Source: Bacillus oleivorans (GTDB lineage Bacteria; Bacillota; Bacilli; Bacillales; JC228). From it: a DNA stretch of 64,000 nt. The position numbers were made by a program, and so were the translations under genes. The notes below the pieces were generated by a model. It was not told the DNA's origin. It searched no databases and saw only the letters and a list, made by a program, of their open reading frames with translations. The stretch's first letter is position 1; each line of letters starts with the position of its first letter. The DNA lies in assembly GCF_900207585.1 (NCBI RefSeq), contig NZ_OAOP01000010.1, forward strand, positions 1 through 64,000. Direction: 5' to 3'. Shown piece after piece: positions 26,370 through 35,087 of this stretch.

Positions 26370-26678
26370 GTGAAAATCATTCTAGTCTGTTCGGCTGGTA
26401 TGTCAACGAGTATGCTAGTCCAGCGAATGAGAAAAGCTGCTGATGAAAAAGGGGTATCTGCCACTATTCAAGCGACCTCAGAAGCCGATCTAGCTAATCA
26501 TTTAGATCAAACGGATGTGATTTTGGTTGGTCCGCAAGTTAGATATCTGGCACCAAAAATAAAAGAAAAGGCTGCACCACATGGTATTCAGGTTGAAGTG
26601 ATTGATTCATTGGCCTATGGAATGATGGACGGCGGGAAAGTTTTCGAACAAGCACAAGGATTAGTGAAAAGTAAATAG
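26370..26678 (+). CDS. PTS lactose/cellobiose-type EIIB
   Basis: A 102-aa phosphocarrier. The phospho-cysteine is C7 in ILVCSAGMSTSMLV, the family hallmark. It receives phosphate from EIIA and transfers it to the sugar bound by EIIC. The frame is open from GTG 26361, but GGGGG overlaps that codon, so GTG 26370 (MKIILVCSAG) is the better start. It is the last gene of the operon. Confidence 0.93.
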   Translation: MKIILVCSAGMSTSMLVQRMRKAADEKGVSATIQATSEADLANHLDQTDVILVGPQVRYLAPKIKEKAAPHGIQVEVIDSLAYGMMDGGKVFEQAQGLVKSK

Positions 26679-26684
26679 AAGAAT

Positions 26685-26722
26685 AAAGAGACAAGTAACT
26701 AGTTTGGTTACTTGTCTCTTTA
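26685..26722. terminator. Bidirectional terminator between the PTS operon and the MFS gene
   Basis: AAAGAGACAAGTAAC pairs perfectly with GTTACTTGTCTCTTT around a seven-base loop, with A and T flanks. Confidence 0.88.
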
Positions 26723-26756
26723 TGTGTCTGATTCAAGAAGGCTTATATTATATTTT

Positions 26757-28010
26757 TCAAACAGATGCATTTACGTGATTCTTTTTATTACGTCTCTTAT
26801 TTTCAAAATAGAAAACCACCAATAGAAATGAGATCCCACCTAATAGCCGGAATACGGATGAAATCGACATTGCTTTAACCATGCCAAGATAATCTAGTAA
26901 TAGGACTCCGAGCTGAGGAGCAATGCATCCAATAAAAGCAATCATAAGATTATAGTTTGCTAGAAAAGAGGTCCGGAGTTGATTAGGCGAAACCCGGAGA
27001 ACCTGGTTAAAGAGCAGCAGCACGGTTCCGGAAACGAATAAACCTGTCCATAGATTCGATAAAGCCAAGAAATAAAGATTCTTTGTTAGGATGGTCAGTA
27101 TAGGGGCGGTTGTCATTCCAATCGCACAGACGAATAGCATGGTTGAATTACCCCATTTATCCGCCATTTTGCCCCACCAATTGTAACTCACAATTTGAGC
27201 AATTTGATTTATAACGGTAAAAATACTAATCCATAAAGCTGTCGCATGCGCATAATTGATTTGATAAATGGTAAAAAGCGGCCATGCCATCTGCCAGCCA
27301 AAATTAAACATACAAGCACATACGAGAAAATAGAAATACGGTTTATGCTTAAATGTTTTGATTATGGTTTTGAACATGCTTTCCTGATCTTTTTCAGGTT
27401 TTGCCCCATATTCGATATGCTTTATCAAGAAGTAAATCTCAGCCAACCCAAAAACGAAACCAATTATAAAAAGGACCTGAAATGGATACGGATCGCTGCT
27501 ATCAAACTGATTAATGATCAATCCAGACGCAAATGTCGTGAACATCCCAACTATCGTTAATATCCGACCGCGCTTGCTAAAAAATTGACCTCTTCTTTCA
27601 TCAGGAATGAGATCCCCAATCAGTGATTGCCAGGATAGGGTTGAAACGGCGATCGGAAAGTTCATCACAGCAATCATCACGACAAGCACCCAAGCTTGGT
27701 TTGCCATTGGAATAATCGGAACAAACAGGAGCAGCAAGAATAAAAATCGGGCTGCAAAAATATTGATGGCTGTAAATTTCTTTTTGGATTCAAACCGATC
27801 CATCCAAATGGCAGCGGGAATCATAGAGAGAATAATCATGATTGATGGCAAAGAACTGATTAATCCGACTTGAGTATTCGATGCATCCAGAACCTCAATC
27901 GCAAATAAAGGGATAAAGTTACCTATAAAACTTACTATTATAATCTGGAAAGCCCCGTTATAAATACTCAGCCTTTCATTCTTGCAGATTTCCTGTGGTG
28001 TATAGTCCAT
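26757..28010 (-). CDS. MFS transporter
   Basis: A 417-aa major facilitator with about 12 membrane segments. The motif A-like loop reads PAAIWMDRFESKKKF after segment 2, and a second appears as GDLIPDERRGQFFSKRGR. It is probably a drug or metabolite exporter, substrate unknown. It is transcribed convergently to the PTS operon and separated by a terminator. Confidence 0.88.
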   Translation of the reverse strand: MDYTPQEICKNERLSIYNGAFQIIIVSFIGNFIPLFAIEVLDASNTQVGLISSLPSIMIILSMIPAAIWMDRFESKKKFTAINIFAARFLFLLLLFVPIIPMANQAWVLVVMIAVMNFPIAVSTLSWQSLIGDLIPDERRGQFFSKRGRILTIVGMFTTFASGLIINQFDSSDPYPFQVLFIIGFVFGLAEIYFLIKHIEYGAKPEKDQESMFKTIIKTFKHKPYFYFLVCACMFNFGWQMAWPLFTIYQINYAHATALWISIFTVINQIAQIVSYNWWGKMADKWGNSTMLFVCAIGMTTAPILTILTKNLYFLALSNLWTGLFVSGTVLLLFNQVLRVSPNQLRTSFLANYNLMIAFIGCIAPQLGVLLLDYLGMVKAMSISSVFRLLGGISFLLVVFYFENKRRNKKNHVNASV

Positions 28011-28200
28011 TGGGATGTCCTCATCTTTCCCCCTAATATTTAGAGAACCGAAATGTTTTCCAGATGATTTTACTCCTCACCATGGGGTCTGGCAAGAAGA
28101 ATTTTGCGGTTTTTACATTTTTTATTTATTCAACGTTTGTAGTCTGAATTTGGCAAGAATGACCCACAGGCTCATCCGATTTGTTGAGCGATTTCTTTGA

Positions 28201-28375
28201 GGACATACGATCCTTTATTTTCACAAAAATGCTCATTTTTATAAATTTTAGGACATACGATCCGTTATTTAACGTGAATCTTTCAAAAATCGCGCTTTTT
28301 TACCTGAATAAAGGATTCTATGTCTGATAATTCTGAAAATCGGTGATTTTACCTCGGATAGCGGAACCTATGTCC
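28201..28375. repeat. Nested palindromic GGACAT/TCCGTTATT element, copy 2
   Basis: Forward units begin at 28201 and 28251 (GGACATACGATCCGTTATTT). Inverted units lie at 28307-28324 and 28358-28375 (ATAGCGGAACCTATGTCC). The forward units are 50 bp apart, exactly as in copies 1 and 3. A GGGGTCTGGC fragment occurs just upstream at 28083-28092. The stretch 28376-28494 shows nothing else. Confidence 0.8.
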
Positions 28376-28494
28376 TTTAGCAATCCGCCTTGTTTAGTAA
28401 GACCTGATTTTAATCTGCGAGCCTTGGGAAGAGGGGATTTTACACATTAAAGGGAATGTAAGTTAGAGGTATTTAAGAGGAAGGGTAAAGATGT

Positions 28495-28677
28495 TTATTT
28501 CAGTTTAAGTAAATGTAAAAATATCCGAGTTACAACAGCATAAATTCCAAGAACCACCAACAAAGTAAAAAGTCTTTCACCAGCTGTCCCATCTGCCAAT
28601 AACACAGGTCCTAATCCAAAAAAGGTAATAAGCAAATAAACAGGAACAAACAGTGCCCACAACACCCATCTTTTCAT
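28495..28677 (-). CDS. Small two-helix membrane protein
   Basis: A 60-aa protein with two hydrophobic helices (about 4-26 and 36-55) and a basic C-terminus (HLLKLK). GGAGAAATCG precedes the ATG on the minus strand. No family is recognised, and it has no clear operon partner. Confidence 0.6.
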   Translation of the reverse strand: MKRWVLWALFVPVYLLITFFGLGPVLLADGTAGERLFTLLVVLGIYAVVTRIFLHLLKLK

Positions 28678-28761
28678 CTCGATTTCTCCTTTAGTTTTTT
28701 ACTGTAATGTATGTCCTTATTACTTATAGTATACGGAAAATCGATGGAGGTTCGTTAATAG

Positions 28762-28796
28762 AAAAAGGCCAGTAACCAACAGTTGTTGGTCTGGCC
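28762..28796 (-). terminator. Terminator of the 90-aa minus-strand gene
   Basis: On the minus strand GGCCAGACCAAC pairs with GTTGGTTACTGGCC and is followed by TTTTTC. Confidence 0.8.
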
Positions 28797-28806
28797 AATA
28801 CGTTTA

Positions 28807-29079
28807 TCACTGATCCTGAAAATACACTGTTTCAGGTGAACCGGTGGAAGTATGTTCATTTACCCATTCCTGCGCGACTTGAGAAAAATGGGACCAGTCA
28901 GAGATTAGCTCCTTATTCTGACTAAGCCAGCTAAAACAATATTGCGGATCTAATCCTTGTTCTTCACATTGAGCTAAAAAAGAGAGAACATTGGATTGAT
29001 TACAATTCTGCCAAGATCCGCATGTTTCTTTAAAAATACGATTTACTTGATCCTGAATTTGATCAGGAGTTGTCATCAT
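28807..29079 (-). CDS. Small hypothetical protein
   Basis: A 90-aa hydrophilic, mostly helical protein (MMTTPDQIQDQVNRIFKETC ... YFQDQ) with three cysteines. The frame is open from 29124, but GGAGGG before ATG 29079 fixes the start. A terminator follows directly. No family is recognised. Confidence 0.6.
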   Translation of the reverse strand: MMTTPDQIQDQVNRIFKETCGSWQNCNQSNVLSFLAQCEEQGLDPQYCFSWLSQNKELISDWSHFSQVAQEWVNEHTSTGSPETVYFQDQ

Positions 29080-29286
29080 TTTTCCCTCCATCCAATTTAA
29101 AATTGCCAAAATTAGTATGTCCAATATGGGAGGGATTCATTGATAAAAAAAGAGGGGAAATAAAGAGAAGGGGGCTGATCACAAATGATAATTTGACAAA
29201 AAAACACATAAATAGACAGAATTCTTCAAAAAAGAGTATACTGGTTTTGTACACATATTTAATACTACAAAGAAGGATCTGAAAAA

Positions 29287-30300
29287 ATGATTGGGTTAGT
29301 GATAATTTTATTGCTTGTCTTATTTTTACCATTCCTTGTTAAAAAAGTGGAACACAATTTGGAGATTTTTCTTTTTATTATGGGGGTTGCCGCAGCTGCG
29401 ATTAGCGGCATAATGGATTGGCACTTAATCGAAAAGGCGTTTGTCGATCCAATTACGATTACCATCGCCGTTTTAGTTGCAGGCTTATTGACTAAGTGGC
29501 TGCAAGTGCCTCTTGAGAAGTCAATATTGTCAGTCAGCAAGGCATTATCACCACGTGTGTTTGCTGCTCTAATTGTAGTTATTTTGGGACTGCTGTCTAG
29601 TATTATTACAGCTATTATTGCTGCGATTGTACTAGTGATCATTATCAATATGCTTCGGCTTGACCGGCAATCGGAAATCCGGTTAACGATTTTAGCCTGC
29701 TTTTCGATTGGCTTAGGTGCAGCTTTAACCCCAATTGGCGAACCTCTTTCCACCATCACCGTAAGTAAGCTAAATGAAGATTTCTTTTACCTATTAGAGT
29801 TGATCGGACCAGAAGTGATCCCTGCAGTCGTGATCTTTGGTCTCTTAGCTTGGATCTTTGTTAAGCCTGGTGATAGTACTGATAGTTTAGAAGGAGACCG
29901 AAAAGCTGAAAGCTATAAAGAAATCTTGATTCGCTCAGCTAAAATCTACTTGTTCGTGATGGGTCTCACTTTCCTTGGCCATGGCTTTGAACCGTTAATT
30001 AATGAATACGTTCTTGGCTTGCATCCGATGCTGTTATATTGGATTAATATGATATCTGCAGTACTAGACAATGCAACGCTGGCTGCTGCTGAAATTAGTC
30101 CGGCGATGGATCCTGATACGATTCGTGCTATATTACTGGGTCTTTTGATTAGCGGCGGCATGCTGATTCCAGGTAATATTCCAAACATTATCGCAGCGGG
30201 AAAACTCAATATTACAAGTAAGGAATGGGCGCGATTCGGTGTTCCAGTTGGGCTTATTACGATGGCCGTGTACTTTGTCGTTCTGTACCTTGTGTACTAA
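29287..30300 (+). CDS. DUF1646 family putative cation transporter
   Basis: A 337-aa membrane protein with about nine segments. It has the family motif CFSIGLGAALTPIGEPLSTI and ISAVLDNATLAAAEISP, which resemble ion-transporter superfamily re-entrant motifs. Transport of sodium or an organic anion has been suggested for this family, without firm proof. It appears monocistronic; AAGAAGGATCTG precedes ATG 29287. Confidence 0.85.
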   Translation: MIGLVIILLLVLFLPFLVKKVEHNLEIFLFIMGVAAAAISGIMDWHLIEKAFVDPITITIAVLVAGLLTKWLQVPLEKSILSVSKALSPRVFAALIVVILGLLSSIITAIIAAIVLVIIINMLRLDRQSEIRLTILACFSIGLGAALTPIGEPLSTITVSKLNEDFFYLLELIGPEVIPAVVIFGLLAWIFVKPGDSTDSLEGDRKAESYKEILIRSAKIYLFVMGLTFLGHGFEPLINEYVLGLHPMLLYWINMISAVLDNATLAAAEISPAMDPDTIRAILLGLLISGGMLIPGNIPNIIAAGKLNITSKEWARFGVPVGLITMAVYFVVLYLVY

Positions 30301-30569
30301 AGATTGAAGGAATCTAGTTATTCAATATTTTCCAAAAAAAATTCTTATCTTGTCCAAACAAATTGTTTTTTCTTGAATAAGGTATAGCAGACCCCGCTAT
30401 CTGGGGCATGGAGGAACTAAAAAACGGGATGTATGCAAGGATGGCAATGATATGTAGATGTTTTTGAAAGATAACATCTGCTCTATTTATAGGGTGTATA
30501 CTGAAAAATATTACTTCGCCACTACGAGACCGTTGCTCCTCCATTTATCAGGCCATTCTTTGCAAATAA

Positions 30570-30600
30570 GGTCAGCACATTAGATGCTGACCTTTTTTTT
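30570..30600 (+). terminator. Intrinsic terminator 270 bases after the DUF1646 gene
   Basis: GGTCAGCA pairs with TGCTGACC and eight T follow. It either ends a long 3' tail of the DUF1646 mRNA or ends a small RNA from the 30301-30570 gap. Confidence 0.85.
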
Positions 30601-30634
30601 GCATTTTAGTACGTTTCATCTATGAAGAAATGTG

Positions 30635-30665
30635 AAAAAGCGTATGAATTCTCATACGCTTTTTC
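30635..30665. terminator. Bidirectional terminator palindrome
   Basis: AAAAAGCGTATGA and TCATACGCTTTTT are perfect complements around ATTC, giving T-runs on both strands. Confidence 0.75.
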
Positions 30666-30926
30666 TAGGGGGTGAACATGGTAACGCTGGATGGGAACTA
30701 TGGTGAGAGATTTACATCTCTTACTATATAGTATGGAATAATAAGAATAAGTCTTGGACAAGTGTAGAGAGGAGAGCGGATTTTTAAAAAGTTAGACATC
30801 TATAGGACATACAATGGCAGCTGAAAATCTTCAATAACAGGGATAAAAAAATTATGGATGATACTGGTCACTAAACAATCCTTTTATGATTTAAGCACTG
30901 GTTTAAGCTTCAAATTTTTAAGTAAA
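30666..30926. other. Gap without recognisable gene
   Basis: No frame with a plausible ribosome site longer than about 17 codons was found on either strand, and no RNA family was recognised. Confidence 0.5.
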
Positions 30927-30954
30927 CAAAAAGGAAGCGTTAGTTACGCTTCCC
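30927..30954 (-). terminator. Terminator of the YjcZ-type gene
   Basis: On the minus strand GGAAGCGT pairs with ACGCTTCC around a five-base loop and TTTTTG follows. Confidence 0.85.
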
Positions 30955-30986
30955 AGGGGACTGTTAACTATGTGGTAAAGCTTAGA

Positions 30987-31094
30987 TTAAAAGCCAATGA
31001 AAGCTGTACCTACAATAACTAACAGAATAAATAGAACAACTAATAAAGCGAATCCCATTCCGCCATCACGATCTCGATCTCTGCGATCTGCCAT
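30987..31094 (-). CDS. YjcZ family small sporulation protein
   Basis: A 35-aa peptide: a charged head (MADRRDRDRDGG), then one membrane helix (MGFALLVVLFILLVIVG) ending TAFIGF. This is the YjcZ pattern, a family of very small proteins made in sporulating bacilli. GGGGGTGAAATTAA precedes the ATG. It is too short for common ORF cut-offs. Convergence with nothing and its own terminator suggest a monocistronic gene. Confidence 0.85.
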   Translation of the reverse strand: MADRRDRDRDGGMGFALLVVLFILLVIVGTAFIGF

Positions 31095-31482
31095 TTAATT
31101 TCACCCCCTAGCTCGATTACTACACACTATGTAAAAGTTGTCTAAAAGGATTAGGACAAACGGTTAGAAAAACTAAAAAATGAGTAAAAGGCACAGAAAT
31201 AATGTTATTTTTCGGGACAAGTGCTGATGATAGGATTCCAATTGTTAGACTCTTTCAATAAAAAATAGGATATTTGACCATCCTGCGGAGAACTCGCAGT
31301 ATTTTTTTAAAAAAATTTGTGTTGAATGCCTATTCATTAGTAGGTGAGTTATTTATTTCCATAAACTCTTTCTTATGACAAAAGCACATTTTTATTTTTT
31401 ATAGGTAGTAGTCTAGTTGTTTCCATACATGACACATATACTGCAAGTACATTCGCCATAAAAAATTGAAAGGAGATTTCAA
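31095..31482. other. Gap upstream of the coat-protein cluster
   Basis: It holds a plus-strand hairpin (CTGCG 31283-31287 with CGCAG 31295-31299, then seven T) and, nearer the first coat gene, CATATACT at 31435-31442. The latter fits the -10 of sporulation sigma factors E or K, but no convincing -35 was seen. Confidence 0.4.
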
Positions 31483-31932
31483 ATGGAGCAAACACATTTA
31501 TTAAACCAATTGGTTGGCCGATATATCAACATTAATAACAAAGGTCCAGAATCCATGTCTGGCATGGTATTGGGGGTAAATTCCGACTTTATAGCTCTTC
31601 AAAATGATGAAGGATCCGTAAAATATGTAAGATTGTACCATGTCAAATCGTTTACTGAGAATGTTAAAACGGCAAAGAAAATGCAAAATGCACAAGCTGA
31701 ATATGTTGAAGCCAAAAGTTTTTCTGACCTTTTAAGTCAGTACAGATACAAGTGGGTAAATGTTCACTCTGGGGGACCAGACAAGTTTGAAGGAATTTTA
31801 GAAAACGTAAGTGATGACAGTTTGTATGTCGTAACCAAGGAAAACTACATCCAAATTCCGCTTCATCATGTTCGCAGTATTGATTTCGAAATTGAGTCTG
31901 AAGATAACAATTCAAAGGAAAATAGTAAATAG
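31483..31932 (+). CDS. CotB-like spore coat protein (two repeats)
   Basis: A 149-aa protein made of two copies of a ~55-residue unit. The first (about 5-57) has NNKGPESMSGMVLGVNSDFI and YVRLYHVKSF; the second (about 80-134) has HSGGPDKFEGILENVSDDSL and QIPLHHVRSI. These match the GGPES...G...DYIALQ...HVKSI repeats of Bacillus subtilis CotB (DUF2642-like). The serine-rich tail of CotB is missing and a short acidic tail replaces it. AAAGGAG precedes ATG 31483. It is the first of five closely spaced genes. A coat location is inferred from family. Confidence 0.75.
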   Translation: MEQTHLLNQLVGRYININNKGPESMSGMVLGVNSDFIALQNDEGSVKYVRLYHVKSFTENVKTAKKMQNAQAEYVEAKSFSDLLSQYRYKWVNVHSGGPDKFEGILENVSDDSLYVVTKENYIQIPLHHVRSIDFEIESEDNNSKENSK

Positions 31933-31971
31933 GCGAATTGTATTAAAAATAAAAGAGCAGGAGGATTTAAA

Positions 31972-32658
31972 TTGAAAAATAAAAAAGTCAATTCAAAAAG
32001 ACAGCAAATGGCACAAAAAACGAAAAATCCGCAAAACAGACAAAACCAACAAATTCAACAAAACGAGCCAAAACTAGAAGAGCAAACAGTGAATGCAAAT
32101 TTTTTAGCATCATTAGTCAATGAGGGTATCAATGTAAACTCTAGTGGCCCAGACGGCTTTGAAGGTACGCTATTAGGGGCAGGCAAGGAGCACATGGCTG
32201 TACAAAATAGCGATGGAAATATTACCTACTATAATTTACGCCATATAAAAAGTGTTGTAAAGCAAAAAGCTAAAAATAACAATAACAATAACAGTTTAGA
32301 AGATTTCGAAGTCGTACAAGTTGATAGTTTTGCAGACGTTTTGAAAGCTCATAAACACAAATGGATTCAGGTTAACTCATCTAAGAAAGATAGTCTCCAA
32401 GGGTTTCTTAGTGAAGTCAATGATGATCACATTGTCCTAATCAATGATGGCGAAGTTTCTTATATTTCCATTTACCACATTAAAAACCTCAATGAAATGA
32501 TCGAAACTGAGGAGGAACAACAAGAAGAAAATCAAACACAAGAGAATAATCAAAATAATAATCAAAATAATAATCAACAAAACCAAGAAACAGAAGAAAG
32601 GGACACTGGCAGAAGAATCGATTTCGTCTTCGATAATCGAAACCTCTTTAGAATTTAA
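31972..32658 (+). CDS. CotB-like spore coat protein (two repeats, Q/N-rich ends)
   Basis: A 228-aa protein. A basic Q/N-rich head (1-40) leads to two CotB-type units: about 44-95 with NSSGPDGFEGTLLGAGKEHM and YNLRHIKSV, and about 116-172 with NSSKKDSLQGFLSEVNDDHI and ISIYHIKNL. Low-complexity Q/N repeats follow, and the protein ends RRIDFVFDNRNLFRI. Low-complexity tails are usual in coat proteins. TTG 31972 follows GCAGGAGG. It is 39 bases behind the first coat-like gene. Confidence 0.75.
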   Translation: MKNKKVNSKRQQMAQKTKNPQNRQNQQIQQNEPKLEEQTVNANFLASLVNEGINVNSSGPDGFEGTLLGAGKEHMAVQNSDGNITYYNLRHIKSVVKQKAKNNNNNNSLEDFEVVQVDSFADVLKAHKHKWIQVNSSKKDSLQGFLSEVNDDHIVLINDGEVSYISIYHIKNLNEMIETEEEQQEENQTQENNQNNNQNNNQQNQETEERDTGRRIDFVFDNRNLFRI

Positions 32659-32731
32659 TATGAACCAAGAAACTATAAATATTTGAACGCCTTTAGCAGC
32701 TGGGATAAAACATTATAAAGGAGGCGGGAAC

Positions 32732-32893
32732 ATGTTAGGAACGACTATTATAGTTTTTACCGGTTTATTACTCTACAACTTTATCAAACCTCCGGTACCT
32801 TCTACCAGCCAGACTAAAAAACCGACATTAAATAAGTTATACAGTCTAACAGAAGGCAGCGTCAATACTGCTGAGGCGAAAATAAATGGATAA
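32732..32893 (+). CDS. Small single-helix membrane peptide
   Basis: A 53-aa protein with one N-terminal membrane helix (MLGTTIIVFTGLLLYNFI), a proline-rich turn and a polar tail (TEGSVNTAEAKING). AAAGGAGGCGGG precedes the ATG, and the stop overlaps the start of the ArsB-like gene by eight bases, so translation is coupled. That suggests a small partner or subunit of the transporter. No family is recognised. Confidence 0.65.
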   Translation: MLGTTIIVFTGLLLYNFIKPPVPSTSQTKKPTLNKLYSLTEGSVNTAEAKING

Positions 32894-34244
32894 TGTGTCA
32901 ATTTCAATTACGCTCTTTGTGTTTTTGGCAACTGTATTGTTAATTACTTGGAAACCGCGTGGCCTAAATGAAACGATTCCATCATCCATCTCAGCCTTCA
33001 TACTTGTTTTGTTTGGAATCGTTTCATTAGGCGATATACTGGCAATTTTTAACATCGTTAGTGGAGCGTCAATCACTATATTATCTACAATCGTGATGAC
33101 CATTGTGTTAGAAAGCATCGGATTTTTCAGGTGGGTTGCCGTAAATTTAATCAATAAAGCCAAAGGTTCTGGAAAGCGACTCTATCTTTATGTTGTAGTT
33201 TTGTGTTTTTTAATGACTGTGTTCTTTAATAATGATGGCAGCATATTGATTACAACCCCAATTATTATCCAAATCGTAAAGATCCTAAATCTTAAAAGAC
33301 ATCAGCAGATTCCTTATTTAATTTCCGGGGCATTGGTTGCAACAGCTGCAAGTGCCCCGATTGCCATTAGTAATATTGCCAATTTAATAGCATTGAAGAT
33401 TGTTGGCTTGACGCTAAACAGTTATGTAGCGATGATGTTTGTGCCATCAATGATCGGGATCATTACCATAACCATTTTGCTTTATTTGTATTTTAAGAAG
33501 GACATCCCCGTTACATTACCTCTAATTGAAGCCAACTTGAGCGGAATCAAGAAAGACCGATTGGTTCCCAGGCATCCTTTTGACACCCGTCCTTCTCACG
33601 AGAATGTGGATTGGTGGATGTTCCGGATGTGTATTTTGGTAGTCGTTGGGGTACGCGCATCATTCTTCCTGCTGACAAGCTTTGGCGTTCCGATGGAATG
33701 GATCGCGATTGTCGGGGCTATTATTATCGTGACGATCCGATGGATTCGAAACAAAACCGGTATCACAGATGTCATCAAAAAAACCCCGTGGCATATTTTA
33801 ATCTTTGCCCTAAGCATGTACATTCTTGTGTACGGATTAGGAAATGTAGGAATTACATCCATTTTCGTAGAGTGGCTAAAACCACTGGTAACTAATGATT
33901 TATTTGGGGCTATTTTTTCAATGGGGATCTTCCTGTCTGTTCTGTCCAACTTAGTCAATAATCTCCCGGCTGTAATGATTGGCACGATTACGCTGACAGA
34001 GATGAATGTAGATTTAAGACTAGAACAAGTCATGTACCTTGCAAATATTATCGGAAGCGATATCGGAGCACTTCTTACCCCAGTAGGTACCCTTGCTACG
34101 CTAATCTGGATGTTTATTCTGAAAAAGAATCATATCCACTACTCTTGGAGTGAGTATTTCCGGGTGACCATTATCATTATACCAATTGGTTTAGTAGTCA
34201 GCCTATTTAGTCTGTATTTGTGGATAAGCTGGTTATTTATTTAA
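32886..34244 (+). CDS. ArsB/NhaD (ion transporter superfamily) membrane protein
   Basis: A 452-aa transporter with about 11 membrane segments. It has the superfamily re-entrant motifs VFFNNDGSILITTPIII and LSNLVNNLPAVMIGTI, plus GALLTPVGTLATLIW. Relatives export arsenite or exchange sodium for protons. No arsR, arsC or arsA is nearby. Instead, coat-like genes lie on both sides, so a role in sporulation or the spore envelope is plausible but unproved. Confidence 0.85.
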   Translation: MDNVSISITLFVFLATVLLITWKPRGLNETIPSSISAFILVLFGIVSLGDILAIFNIVSGASITILSTIVMTIVLESIGFFRWVAVNLINKAKGSGKRLYLYVVVLCFLMTVFFNNDGSILITTPIIIQIVKILNLKRHQQIPYLISGALVATAASAPIAISNIANLIALKIVGLTLNSYVAMMFVPSMIGIITITILLYLYFKKDIPVTLPLIEANLSGIKKDRLVPRHPFDTRPSHENVDWWMFRMCILVVVGVRASFFLLTSFGVPMEWIAIVGAIIIVTIRWIRNKTGITDVIKKTPWHILIFALSMYILVYGLGNVGITSIFVEWLKPLVTNDLFGAIFSMGIFLSVLSNLVNNLPAVMIGTITLTEMNVDLRLEQVMYLANIIGSDIGALLTPVGTLATLIWMFILKKNHIHYSWSEYFRVTIIIIPIGLVVSLFSLYLWISWLFI

Positions 34245-34259
34245 GAAAGGAGGATTTAG

Positions 34260-34931
34260 GTGAACGATTTTAGTCAATTTATTGGGGAGAACATGTATTT
34301 TAAAATGAACGGTGAAAATAGATTTGTCGGTCGACTGATTGATGCAGGCAATGATGTATTGGTCATATATAACGGAGTAGATTTTGTTTATATTTCCCTC
34401 TATCACATTCAATATTATAGACTTTTAGAAGAAGATGAGGAGTCGGATATTAAAAAGCCAGAAGTCGAACCTAGTATACAGGATGACTTATCCTCTATTT
34501 CCCTTAGAAAAATATTAACTGCTGCTAAAGGAATATTTACAGAAATATACGTAACAGGTAAGCATCCCGTTCATGGATTCGTTACAAATGTAATGACAGA
34601 TTACTTCGTATTCTATAGTCCGCTCTACAAAACAATTTATGTTTCATTAAAACATTTAAAATGGATTATACCATACAATCCAACTGAATCTCCTTATGGC
34701 TTGAGCAGACAGGAGTTTCCGGTATCTGAAATTAATCAGACATTAGCAAGAACGCTCGAAGAACAATTAAAAAAATCGGCAGGAAAAATGGTGATATTTA
34801 ACTTTGGAGACCAGGGGGATCGAGTCGGAAAGTTAATGAAGATTGACAACAGCCAGATCGAAATCAAAAAAGCGAGAAGGGGTAATGCTTATCTAAATAT
34901 GAATCATGTGCAAACGATTCATTTTCCATAA
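34260..34931 (+). CDS. CotB-like spore coat protein (three repeats)
   Basis: A 223-aa protein with three divergent units of the same kind. They are about 1-55 (NRFVGRLIDAGNDVLVIYNG and ISLYHIQYY), 85-140 (HPVHGFVTNVMTDYFVFYS and VSLKHLKWI) and 165-222 (GDRVGKLMKIDNSQIEIKK and LNMNHVQTI). It follows the transporter by 15 bases with AAAGGAGG before GTG 34260. The units are more degenerate than in the two coat-like genes upstream, so the family call is less certain. Confidence 0.65.
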   Translation: MNDFSQFIGENMYFKMNGENRFVGRLIDAGNDVLVIYNGVDFVYISLYHIQYYRLLEEDEESDIKKPEVEPSIQDDLSSISLRKILTAAKGIFTEIYVTGKHPVHGFVTNVMTDYFVFYSPLYKTIYVSLKHLKWIIPYNPTESPYGLSRQEFPVSEINQTLARTLEEQLKKSAGKMVIFNFGDQGDRVGKLMKIDNSQIEIKKARRGNAYLNMNHVQTIHFP

Positions 34932-35011
34932 ATTTTTATGCTGGGACGAGCTAACAAGACGGCTGATTCCTTAAGTAAACATATCCCTTTTCAGTTTGAA
35001 ATAAAAGCTGA

Positions 35012-35069
35012 TCCCTCCTAACCCTAGGGAAATGAAACTATGATATAAAAAAATTAGGTCTAGGAGGGA
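35012..35069. terminator. Bidirectional terminator-like hairpin
   Basis: TCCCTCCTA (35012-35020) pairs with TAGGAGGGA (35061-35069) across a long loop between converging genes. Confidence 0.55.
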
Positions 35070-35087
35070 ATTTTATAACTAGTGTGA

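Noticed and set aside
29265-29759. 164-codon minus-strand frame
   Set aside because: Antisense to the DUF1646 gene, with composition expected from the complement of hydrophobic codons.
30314-30544. 76-codon minus-strand frame after the DUF1646 gene
   Set aside because: No ribosome site, no recognisable protein pattern, and it overlaps terminator-like hairpins.
32886-34244. Arsenic resistance operon
   Set aside because: Only an ArsB-like transporter is present. arsR, arsC and arsA are absent, and NhaD-type relatives have other roles.
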